NCBI RefSeq assembly: GCF_020733705.1
Contig: NZ_JAJFZM010000001.1
Coordinates: 1,550,001 to 1,614,000 of the forward strand
Reading direction: 5' to 3'
Length of the DNA stretch: 64,000 nucleotides
DNA from: Nocardia australiensis
Lineage (GTDB): Bacteria; Actinomycetota; Actinomycetes; Mycobacteriales; Mycobacteriaceae
Translations under genes and position numbers: made by a program
Part shown: positions 33,021 to 39,559 of the stretch, piece by piece
How the letters are laid out: every line of letters begins with the position of its first letter
How positions within the stretch are numbered: the stretch's first letter is position 1
The notes under the pieces: model-generated
What the model saw: only the letters and a program-made list of their open reading frames with translations
What the model was told of the DNA's origin: nothing
The model's database searches: none

Positions 33021-33427
33021 GATCGCAGCTCGATCACTGTTTTGCCGACACGGACGGGGGTGCCGAGTGGAACTCGGACTGCGGTAGTAACTTTCGCGCG
33101 GTCGAGATAAGTGCCGTTGGTCGAGCCGAGATCCTCGACGTACCAGTCGTCACCGCGCGGGGACAGCCGTGCGTGCCTGGTCGAGGCGTAATCATCGGTG
33201 AGTACCAGCGTCGAATCATCCGCACGCCCGATCAGCACCGGCTGGGTGCTGAGCGAGATGCGGGTGCCGGCGAGTGAACCGTGAGTCACCACAAGATATT
33301 TGGCGCCCTTCTGGCCTCGGCTGAAGGAAGGCAGCACCGCGGAACCGCGGGCGGCCCTGGGCTGGATTCGTATGCCGGATGCCGCGTAGATGTCGCTGCG
33401 CAAGGTCCGCAGTACCGAACCCCGCAC
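33017..33427 (-). CDS. fhaB: FHA-domain protein FhaB/FipA, membrane anchor deleted
   Basis: The 136-residue frame carries an intact FHA domain (IGRADDSTLVLTDDYASTRH, GSTNGTYLDRAK) that binds phosphothreonine on PknA/PknB targets. In relatives the protein starts MQGL-LQLTRAGF, then a hydrophobic anchor, then SVLR-L--DIYA. Here MQGLILQLTRAGF is encoded from GTG 33455, behind an ideal AGGAGG ribosome site, but is directly followed by SVLRTLRSDIYA in another frame. The anchor codons (about 26-29 bases) are missing and the frame is broken. Only the in-frame GTG at 33427, without a good ribosome site, would yield the soluble FHA part. Confidence 0.85.
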   Translation of the reverse strand: MRGSVLRTLRSDIYAASGIRIQPRAARGSAVLPSFSRGQKGAKYLVVTHGSLAGTRISLSTQPVLIGRADDSTLVLTDDYASTRHARLSPRGDDWYVEDLGSTNGTYLDRAKVTTAVRVPLGTPVRVGKTVIELRS

Positions 33428-33455
33428 GGGTTAATTGCAGGATCAATCCCTGCAC
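33216..33455 (-). pseudogene. Frameshifted fhaB reading frame from the canonical start
   Basis: Translation from GTG 33455, eight or nine bases after AGGAGG, gives MQGLILQLTRAGF and then an unrelated 66-residue tail ending at 33216. The first 13 residues are the conserved FhaB start; the rest is out of frame because of the deletion near 33416-33420. If this start is used in the cell, no FHA domain is made. Confidence 0.7.
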
Positions 33456-33470
33456 GGCGTTCCACCTCCT

Positions 33471-33502
33471 GTTCGACCGTGTACGTGTTCGACCGTGTAC
33501 GT
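33471..33502. repeat. Perfect 16-bp tandem duplication upstream of fhaB
   Basis: GTTCGACCGTGTACGT occurs at 33471-33486 and again, abutting, at 33487-33502. It lies 16 bases upstream of the canonical fhaB start, just ahead of its ribosome site, so it sits in the leader or promoter. Confidence 0.9.
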
Positions 33503-33672
33503 CGGCGCGGTAGGTGCTGGTTCGCCCCCACCGGCTTGCTTGTCTTGCCGGCCCCGGGTTTGGTGCCGCGCGTGTGTTGGCAGCATCATAGGGCCGTCAG
33601 CCGATTTCGATCACGATACGACCACAGAATCCCTGATGGCCATGACGCGACCTGCATCGCGAGCTTACGGGA

Positions 33673-35115
33673 TCAGACGATACGGATCAGGATCTCCGAA
33701 TGCCCGGCGCGGATCACATCGCCGTCGGCGAGCTGCCAGTCCTGCACGGGAGAACCGTTGACGAGCGTGCCATTCGTGGATCCGAGATCCGACAGCATCG
33801 CGGTCTGACCATCCCAGCGGACCTCGATGTGTCTGCGCGAGACACCGGTATCCGGCAGCCGGAAATGCGCGTCCTGGCCGCGGCCGATGATGTTGCTGCC
33901 TTCCCGCAGCTGGTAAGTCCGTCCGCTGCCGTCATCGAGCTGCAGGGTTGCGGAGTAGCCGGAACCGGCCTGTGCGCCACCGCCGTAAGCGGGCGCCGCG
34001 TAGCCGGGCTGCGCGTTGTAGCCAGGCTGTTGCGAGTAGGCCTGGCCGTAGCCGCCCTGTTCATCGGGTGCGCCGTAACCCGGCTCGCTGTAACCGGGTT
34101 CCTGGTAGCCCGGCTCGCCGTACGCGGGCTGGGCGTAACTCTGCTGGCCATAGCCCTGCTGCTGGCCGTAGCCCTGGTCGGCTTGGCCGTAGCCCTGATC
34201 GGCATAGCCCTGCTGGCCGTAGTCCGATTCCTGATAGCCCGCCGGGCCCTGTCCGTAGCCCTGCTCGCCGTAGCTTTGCTGGCCGTGGCCTGGCTCCTGG
34301 TAGCCGGGCCGGCCGTAGTCCTGTTCGGCGTAGCCGCCCGGCTGGCCGTAGCCGCCGCGATCGCCGTACCCGGGCTGGCCCTGCTGGCCGTAACCGGGTT
34401 CCTGATAGCCCTGCTGGCCATACCCGGCCTGACCGCCCTGCTGGTAGTCATAACCGCTTTGGTAATCGCCGTAACCCTGCTGCGAGTCCGGCGCCTGGTA
34501 GTCGGAACCACCGGAGTACGGCGCGCCACCACGCCCGTAGTCCTCGCGATACGCACCGTTTTGCGGACCGCCCCGCCCAGCGGGCGGTGGTGCGTACCCG
34601 CGGTTGCGTGGATCGGACTCCGCGGGCTCACGGCTTGGGTCGTAGCCTGAGTTCTGCGTCATGGGGCCAGCTCCTGGTTGCGGGTTTGCAGGTCGTTGTG
34701 GCGGGGGCTCGGGGCTGTGAGCCGGTGTGGCTCGTCGACCGACGTCGGGATCAACCCGGCCGCTGGCCCTGAACTGTCCGGTGTGCAGCGTAGGGGATGC
34801 CTCGAATGCCACGTGTACATCACCGTAGGTCTGCCAGCCTTGCTCGTGGATGTAATCCTGTAGATGCTTGGCGAACGCGCGGGCGGTGAGCTCATGATCG
34901 GCGACGAGATGCTCGTGATCGGACGAGTTGACGGTAATCACAAAATTGTTGGGCGCCAGCTGGTGGCCGCTACCCAGATCCTGGATGTGATCGGCGGCTT
35001 CGCGTTGCAGCGCCGCCTCTACCTCCTGGGGGACTACGCCACCTCCGAAGGCCCTGGCGAACACGTCATCGACGACGGCATGGAGGCGACGCTCGAACCG
35101 TGAAACGATGCCCAT
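33673..35115 (-). CDS. fhaA: FHA-domain protein FhaA
   Basis: A 480-residue protein begun at ATG 35115 ([20 protein letters not shown]) after GGAGG. Residues 1-125 are the DUF3662 (FhaA N-terminal) domain. Residues about 150-385 are a low-complexity Gly/Tyr/Gln/Pro linker of repeated [16 protein letters not shown] units. Residues about 395-480 are an FHA domain ([20 protein letters not shown], then RRH and [10 protein letters not shown]). FhaA binds phosphorylated MviN and helps control peptidoglycan precursor export at the pole and septum in mycobacteria. It is separated from fhaB by 217 bases and divergent from tRNA-Leu. Confidence 0.96.
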   Translation of the reverse strand: MGIVSRFERRLHAVVDDVFARAFGGGVVPQEVEAALQREAADHIQDLGSGHQLAPNNFVITVNSSDHEHLVADHELTARAFAKHLQDYIHEQGWQTYGDVHVAFEASPTLHTGQFRASGRVDPDVGRRATPAHSPEPPPQRPANPQPGAGPMTQNSGYDPSREPAESDPRNRGYAPPPAGRGGPQNGAYREDYGRGGAPYSGGSDYQAPDSQQGYGDYQSGYDYQQGGQAGYGQQGYQEPGYGQQGQPGYGDRGGYGQPGGYAEQDYGRPGYQEPGHGQQSYGEQGYGQGPAGYQESDYGQQGYADQGYGQADQGYGQQQGYGQQSYAQPAYGEPGYQEPGYSEPGYGAPDEQGGYGQAYSQQPGYNAQPGYAAPAYGGGAQAGSGYSATLQLDDGSGRTYQLREGSNIIGRGQDAHFRLPDTGVSRRHIEVRWDGQTAMLSDLGSTNGTLVNGSPVQDWQLADGDVIRAGHSEILIRIV

Positions 35116-35342
35116 CTCGGCCTCCTTCGGTGAGCGTCTCTCTCCTGGCTTCATAACAACGGCATGCGTAATTGGCGTGTCGCTTATCGACCACGTTCAT
35201 TGCATGATATCCACGATCGTCCGCCCCGGTAACTTCTGTCGATCCCGGCGGGTTCCCATGGTTGTCCAGCATGCGTACTCTGCCCACCGAACATTCGATT
35301 TCGTGTCCCGTGTGGCTGCGTGATACTGTCTCACAGTCGCTC

Positions 35343-35425
35343 GGGCGAGTGGCGGAATGGCAGACGCGCTGGCTTCAGGTGCCAGTGTCCTTCGGGACGT
35401 GGGGGTTCAAGTCCCCCTTCGCCCA
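35343..35425 (+). tRNA. tRNA-Leu (anticodon CAG)
   Basis: An 83-base class-II tRNA: acceptor GGGCGAG pairs with TTCGCCC, anticodon stem CTGGC/GCCAG around TTCAGGT (anticodon CAG), a variable stem TGTCC-TTC-GGGACG, and T-arm GGGGG-TTCAAGT-CCCCC, discriminator A. It is at the same place as leuT in mycobacteria, just beyond fhaA. Its 3' end is duplicated at 37746. Confidence 0.97.
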
Positions 35426-35427
35426 CA
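35405..35427 (+). repeat. attL-like copy of the tRNA-Leu 3' end
   Basis: Begins GTTCAAGTCCCCCTTCGCCC and continues ACA, identical to 37746-37768. This copy is part of the intact tRNA-Leu. Confidence 0.85.
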
Positions 35428-35546
35428 CACGTTGTAGCTGGTCAGAGGCAAGATCGAATCGGATCTCTGACCGGCTGTCAACATTCCGGTCAACATCACG
35501 CATCCCATGGGATGTCGGCACAGTCACCATCATCATGGAGGACTTT

Positions 35547-35632
35547 GTGCCCACTCCACGTTCGCGCACCAACAGTGACGGCTCTGTCACCTGGAAAGTG
35601 CCCTTCCGGCTGCCGAATCCTGGCGGCACCCC
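35547..35632 (+). pseudogene. Tyrosine-integrase N-terminal remnant
   Basis: From GTG 35547 the frame reads PTPRSRTNSDGSVTWKVPF then RLPNPGGTP. This closely resembles the arm-type DNA-binding N-terminus of actinobacterial phage/element integrases, which commonly sit beside their tRNA target. After about 29 codons the frame runs into a different gene, so the catalytic domain (the R-H-R-Y residues) is absent. The remnant starts 120 bases after the tRNA. Assignment is by pattern only. Confidence 0.65.
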
Positions 35633-35901
35633 AAGCACATCGCCGAATACGAAACGTCCCCGCTCTACAGTGACGACGAGCGCGCTGCGATCAGCTACGC
35701 CGATGCGATGACCGCCACCCCGCCCACCGTCACCGACGAACAGGTCACCGACCTGAAGAAGTGTTTCGGCTCGCAATGGCTGGTCGAACTGACCTACCAA
35801 GTCGCCTGGAGAATTCCCGCGCCCGCATGTATTCAGCCCTCGGCATCACCGCCCAGGGTTTCAGCACCGATTCCTGCCGGGTGCCCTGGGCGCAGGACTG
35901 A
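35633..35901 (+). pseudogene. Carboxymuconolactone-decarboxylase-family C-terminal remnant, frameshifted
   Basis: One frame reads KHIAEYETSPLYSDDERAAI then SYADAMTATPPTVTDEQV and VELTYQVA; the next frame reads LENSRARMYSALGITAQGFS then TDSCRVPWAQD and a stop at 35901. Together these match the C-terminal two thirds of an AhpD/CMD-like protein. A missing C in GCCTGG near 35806 explains the frame change. The N-terminus is absent, replaced by the integrase remnant, so a deletion joined two unrelated genes. Confidence 0.7.
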
Positions 35902-36147
35902 GATCGGCAGATCCAGCTGAGCGGACGGCGCTCCTCCTGCCGACCCTGACGAACCGCTGGCTGACAGTCCGAGCCCGGCGCACGCCTGGAACGTTGCTGT
36001 TGCGTCAGCGAACGGCCATGTGCGCCAACCCGTCTGGTCCTGGCAGGATGCCGATCCTGGCAGGCGTCTGCGCTGTAGAAGACGGCTGCGAACAGGAAGA
36101 ACACTGTGGTGAGGCTTTGCCGCGCGATCCCGACGGGCGCTGTCAGG
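35902..36147. other. Non-coding spacer in the relict element
   Basis: I see no supported gene, RNA or clear repeat here. It separates the CMD-family remnant from the 3' end of the patatin gene. Confidence 0.4.
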
Positions 36148-37158
36148 TCACACCGAGGTTGGTTGGTCGGGATGCGGTTGGGTGGGTGGGATTGCCGCGC
36201 CTAGCTGCTCGAGGAATCGCCCAGCGGCGATGCTGCCGCTTTCGAACAATAGGTTCTGGGTTTGCAGTGTGATGTCGAAGTCGAGAGCGGCCGTCATGGA
36301 GGTATCGATGTAGACGGTGCGCCGGTTGACGCCTTCAGTGTCGAGTTGGTAGCGGTTGGCGTCGCTGTTGGTGGCGGTTTGCAGGCAGGCAAGTGCGAGG
36401 CCGGCGGGAGTGTGCTGGGGGTGGTCGGGGGCATCACTCGCGGGTTGCGCGGAGAGTTTGATGCCCCAGGTGGGCCAGCGTTCGGGTCGGTCGTCGGTAC
36501 GGTCGAACACGGTGATCGGGAAGTTCGACAGCAGACCGCCATCGACCCAGGTGACCTGCCCGTGTGGGGTGTCGACGGTGACCGGTCGGAAGTAGAACGG
36601 CACCGACATCGACGCCCGGACGGCATCGACCACGAGCTGGGTGTCGGCGGGTTTGCCGTACTCGGCGTAGTCCCACGGCAGCCGGACCAGTACTTGCCGG
36701 GATAGGTCGCTGGCGTGCACAACGAGCCTGTAGCGCTGATAGTCGGCCAGACTGCTGCCGGGGTCGTCGGGCAGACGCAGATCGGCGAATGTCCGCACGC
36801 CGACATCGGCCAGCAGCGGGGTCAGCCATTCGGTCAAATAGTTGCCAGTGTGTGCGCCGTTGTGCAACAGCACCTCGGCGCCGTCGCCGACGCGCCCCAG
36901 GGTGCGTTGCAGGATCGAGCCGTCGTCGAACCGCTTGTAGTCCAGGCGGTGCATAACATCTACCAGGTCGTGCAGGTCGCGGCCGTCCTTCTGGTAGGCG
37001 GCCACCAGCGCGGCGACGATGGCACCAGCGCTGGTGCCGGCAATCCGCGGGAAGCGGTAGCCGGCCTCTGACAGCACCAGCACCGCGCCGAGTAGCGCGA
37101 TCCCCTTCACTCCGCCGCCTTCGAGCACAAGGTCGACATTCTTGGTCTGCGATTTCAC
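36148..37158 (-). CDS. Patatin-like phospholipase
   Basis: A 336-residue protein with the patatin catalytic set: oxyanion loop LVLEGGGVKGIALLGAV (residues 10-26), nucleophile elbow GTSAGAIVAAL with Ser near residue 43, and catalytic Asp in WVDGGLLSNFP near residue 203. There is no signal peptide or membrane segment, so it likely acts on membrane phospholipids from the cytosol. It is the only intact gene in the tRNA-Leu element. Patatins in such elements are sometimes toxins or defence effectors, but no nucleotidyltransferase partner is present here, so that role is unproven. Confidence 0.92.
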   Translation of the reverse strand: MKSQTKNVDLVLEGGGVKGIALLGAVLVLSEAGYRFPRIAGTSAGAIVAALVAAYQKDGRDLHDLVDVMHRLDYKRFDDGSILQRTLGRVGDGAEVLLHNGAHTGNYLTEWLTPLLADVGVRTFADLRLPDDPGSSLADYQRYRLVVHASDLSRQVLVRLPWDYAEYGKPADTQLVVDAVRASMSVPFYFRPVTVDTPHGQVTWVDGGLLSNFPITVFDRTDDRPERWPTWGIKLSAQPASDAPDHPQHTPAGLALACLQTATNSDANRYQLDTEGVNRRTVYIDTSMTAALDFDITLQTQNLLFESGSIAAGRFLEQLGAAIPPTQPHPDQPTSV

Positions 37159-37355
37159 GCGATCCCCTTCGATTTCAGGTGCCGGTTTGCCGAACTGTCT
37201 GAACTTTGCGGTACGAGGTTTCGGCTTCGCCGACCTCGCCGCCCTGCCCTGCGCCCTGCGCCCAGCGCGAGAGTTCCGTACGCCGGCGCAGTCCGCGGAC
37301 TCGAACCAGCGGAGGTTCCGGTAATCGCTGCAGCGACCTGTGGAATGGTTCCGAG
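37159..37355. other. Spacer between patatin start and gene stub
   Basis: No gene is supported. This is the patatin upstream region; no clear promoter is visible. Confidence 0.4.
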
Positions 37356-37424
37356 TTAGGGGGCCGCGGTGATGATCAGCGGTACCTGGTTCTCGGGGAG
37401 CAGTGATCGATCGGTGAAGTACAT
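37356..37424 (-). pseudogene. N-terminal stub of a beta-keto acid cleavage enzyme (DUF849/BKACE)
   Basis: A 22-codon frame MYFTDRSLLPENQVPLIITA then AP and a stop, preceded by GGAGG seven bases before the ATG at 37424. The peptide equals the conserved start of actinobacterial BKACE proteins (typically MYFTD-SLLPENQ--L-ITAAP). The remaining roughly 280 residues are missing. Assignment rests on recall of the family start. Confidence 0.5.
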
Positions 37425-37509
37425 GTTCTCGCCTCCGAAGCTCTCGGTCGCGCTATGTCACATTCACAGGTGATAATCGCTGTACTGCCAAGTCCCATCC
37501 TATGGTCCG

Positions 37510-37539
37510 GCCTCACGCATGCGGCTCGATTCGTGAGGC
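37510..37539. repeat. Inverted repeat in the relict element
   Basis: GCCTCACG (37510-37517) and CGTGAGGC (37532-37539) are exact reverse complements separated by 14 bases. It may be a terminator or a protein-binding site; no T-tract. Confidence 0.55.
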
Positions 37540-37618
37540 TTCCGGTTCAGTTCATCGGCGAGGATCGCGGCACCGATGGCATGGAACCGACCGTTTTCGG
37601 GGTGACATATCGAGCGTG

Positions 37619-37674
37619 ATCCCCCGGCGGGGGATGTTGACCGGGTCAACACGATCGCGTTACGGTAGCGATCG
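37619..37674. promoter_or_regulatory. Three abutting perfect palindromes over a promoter-like sequence
   Basis: (1) ATCCCCC-GGC-GGGGGAT at 37619-37635. (2) TGTTGACC-G-GGTCAACA at 37635-37651. (3) CGATCGC, nine bases, GCGATCG at 37652-37674. The first two share one base and the third abuts. Inside, TTGACC (37638-37643) and TACGGT (37661-37666) are 17 bases apart, a plausible plus-strand -35/-10 pair lying within palindromes 2 and 3. No gene follows before the att copy at 37746. This may be an operator, or an origin or transfer site of the former element. Confidence 0.7.
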
Positions 37675-37745
37675 TCAGCGTGCCGAAATCACTTGGAACG
37701 CAGGATATTGCACCTAAATGCACGTGCAAGCACGGGGAACCGGAA

Positions 37746-37768
37746 GTTCAAGTCCCCCTTCGCCCACA
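37746..37768 (+). repeat. attR-like copy of the tRNA-Leu 3' end
   Basis: An exact copy of 35405-35427. The preceding bases (GGAACCGGAA) do not continue the tRNA, so this is a remnant, not a tRNA. Confidence 0.85.
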
Positions 37769-37970
37769 ATATTCGCAGCAGGGCACAATCCACGGATTCA
37801 TCAATCTGAGAACCGTTGACTGACAACAGATCCTGTATGTGTTCGAGTACTGCAAACGTACGCTCGTCGGCCATACAACCGCCCAGCTGCGAGTGTCGTC
37901 GGTGAGCGATGAATCCGGGACGCGACTCATGATGTGACGATGAAGATGCCGCCTACCCGGCAGCGCGCCA

Positions 37971-38095
37971 TTCCGCTGGAAAGTGCGAGCCACCGTCACG
38001 GAAGATGGTGCCTTCCGGGTCGGATTTCACTACGTCAACTCAGACGCGGATGTCGTCCGCGTCATCGAAACGGCCGGGTCAGCAATCGTCGCGTG
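37971..38095 (+). pseudogene. Unassigned C-terminal gene fragment
   Basis: The frame reads FRWKVRATVTEDGAFRVGFH then YVNSDADVVRVIETAGSAIV and a stop. It has the look of a real protein C-terminus with good codon bias, but no start is available in this frame (a stop precedes at 37941), and the upstream sequence seems to continue in another frame. Family not recognised; probably decayed. Confidence 0.3.
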
Positions 38096-38107
38096 ATCGA
38101 ATCGCCC

Positions 38108-38431
38108 TCATGCCGGGCAGTTGTTTCCGATGACCTTGGCAGGGGCTGATGCTTCACCAGCGGCCTCCGTGCTGCTGGTTCGGCACATGACGTTCAGCGC
38201 GCCCTGCCGGGTATAGAGCGCGAATTCCTTGTCGATTTTCCCGGTTTTTGGTGCGCCGCCGACCGCGACGCAATTGCCTGCGGCCTCGAACCTGTTGCCC
38301 GAATGAGTGCCGGTGTCACAGGTGTACCCCCATTGGGCCGCGTAGGCGGTAGGTGCGAGCGCGGTGAGGCAGGCAGTCGCGGTGACTGAAGCAGCCGCGA
38401 GGGCAGCGGCTCGGGCAGGACTGATACGCAT
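38108..38431 (-). CDS. Small secreted protein, hypothetical
   Basis: 107 residues from ATG 38431 (GGGGA upstream; ATG 38443 adds four residues). A signal peptide covers residues 1-31 (MRISPARAAALAAASVTATA, then CLTALAPTAYAA). The mature part of about 75 residues contains four cysteines (CDTG, NCVAV, MCRTS, NNCPA), suggesting two disulfides. I do not recognise a family. It is a single gene. Confidence 0.7.
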   Translation of the reverse strand: MRISPARAAALAAASVTATACLTALAPTAYAAQWGYTCDTGTHSGNRFEAAGNCVAVGGAPKTGKIDKEFALYTRQGALNVMCRTSSTEAAGEASAPAKVIGNNCPA

Positions 38432-38443
38432 GACATTCCCCAT

Positions 38444-38789
38444 TCTGTGAAACGGTTCCTGCCCGTCGGCCGTATTGCGCGACGGGTGCCGTGGTGTGTC
38501 CAGGGCAGCAGGGTCACGGTGGAGCTAGGCACGGTAGCCCACCCACCGTACTGGCGACGCTCGTCGACCCGCCCGATTCTATTTCGCGTGTCGGAGCGGA
38601 AAGTTCGGGGAAACAATCGCCGATGGCGCGGTTAGTTCAGGGGGTAGATGCGAATGGGGGAGGTGGTGGCGGAACCGTCGGGGGTGCGGGAGGTGGCGCC
38701 GCCTTACGGCTCCCTGACGACTACTGGAGCGCTATTAACGGGATCGACCGAAGTGCTGAGTGGTCACCCGATTGTCGGCCTCGCGAAAG
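38444..38789. other. Intergenic region
   Basis: I see no supported gene. A segment near 38630-38650 (TTAGTTCAGGGGGTAGA) resembles a tRNA D-arm, but no anticodon arm, T-arm or pairing acceptor follows. Confidence 0.4.
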
Positions 38790-39395
38790 CTATTGACCCG
38801 CACCGGTTTCCCGGTGGCCTTTGTCGGCGGGCAACAGCAGTAGATTCAGTAGCCCGGCCGCTACGGCCATGAGCAGCGCACCGTCGAGGTAGTGGCAGGC
38901 CATCGCACCGAGATAGGTCGGGCCGCCCCAGGCGTTGACGGTGAAATTCGGGTCGAGGCCGCCGAGTATCTGCATTCCGGACCGGTATGGGCCGTAAACC
39001 AGCATCGCCATGGGCAGGATGCCGATCAGCAGGCGCGCCACGGCGCTCGGATGGCGGCAGGCCGAACGCAGGGTGTGCGCGAGCCGTCGCGCGGCGGTGG
39101 TGCCGAGTGGGGCGAGAAGCAGGGAACCCGGGTGGATGCCGCGCCGACGCAGCACGACTATGGCTGCCACGGTCAGCGCGAACAGCACGACGTGTGGCCA
39201 CCATGCGGCCGTGCCCTCGTAGTGCGGCTCGTGGTGCGGGGACCGATTGAGGTACCTGACGCCTCCGGATACGACTCCGGCCGTGAGGGAGGTGGTCGCG
39301 ATGATGACCAGCGAGCGCGACAGTTTACGGCGGACGCCATCGTGACGGCCGCGGCGCGAGTCGTATCGGATGTGCTCGATGTCGTGTGGGTTCAT
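38790..39395 (-). CDS. Multi-pass membrane protein, hypothetical
   Basis: 201 residues from ATG 39395 (MNPHDIEHIRYDSRRGRHDG); the longer frame to 39476 overlaps the promoter side. Four hydrophobic segments are seen (SLVIIATTSLTAGVVSGGV, VVLFALTVAAIVVL, LLIGILPMAMLVYG, LLMAVAAGLLNLLLLP). Divergent from a histidine-kinase gene 165 bases away, so it may be its target or partner. Family not recognised. Confidence 0.65.
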   Translation of the reverse strand: MNPHDIEHIRYDSRRGRHDGVRRKLSRSLVIIATTSLTAGVVSGGVRYLNRSPHHEPHYEGTAAWWPHVVLFALTVAAIVVLRRRGIHPGSLLLAPLGTTAARRLAHTLRSACRHPSAVARLLIGILPMAMLVYGPYRSGMQILGGLDPNFTVNAWGGPTYLGAMACHYLDGALLMAVAAGLLNLLLLPADKGHRETGAGQ

Positions 39396-39559
39396 GCCAT
39401 CACTGTCGCCTCCCGGACCGAGCGTTGTCGTCAATCTCGAGCCGGGAACTCGCCGCCCACGCTGGGCGGATGTCATCGGTGCCGTCCGCCTCGCGGATGA
39501 CTCGCAACCTCGACCCGGGACCGATGCGCCCGCGCCGCGAGCCGGTTAACGTCGGCGCT

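Larger units (their letters stand above)
35405..37768. mobile_element. Relict integrative element at tRNA-Leu
   Basis: The 3' end of tRNA-Leu from the T-loop to two bases past the discriminator (35405-35427) recurs exactly at 37746-37768: 23 identical bases in direct orientation. Between them lie an integrase N-terminal remnant next to the tRNA, a frameshifted CMD-family remnant, an intact patatin gene, a 22-codon gene stub and a palindrome cluster. Duplicated tRNA 3' ends are the usual att sites of tyrosine-integrase elements; the element has lost most of its integrase and should be immobile. Confidence 0.8.

Noticed and set aside
34000..34500. A CRISPR-like repeat array
   Set aside because: The repeats are variable, in frame and encode the FhaA linker; there are no uniform spacers and no cas genes.
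33700..34650. A 316-residue hydrophobic plus-strand frame
   Set aside because: It is the complement of the repetitive Gly/Tyr/Gln codons of fhaA, giving Val/Leu/Ala/Arg-rich noise that mimics membrane segments.
36148..37158. A CBASS defence operon
   Set aside because: The patatin has no adjacent CD-NTase, cap or sensor gene; only a stand-alone phospholipase can be claimed.
37689..37874. A 61-residue minus-strand protein crossing the att copy
   Set aside because: Its middle is the translated complement of the tRNA-Leu remnant (a familiar artefact), and no ribosome site precedes it.
38630..38700. A tRNA-like D-arm (TTAGTTCAGGGGGTAGA)
   Set aside because: No matching acceptor strand, anticodon stem or T-arm follows; most likely chance.
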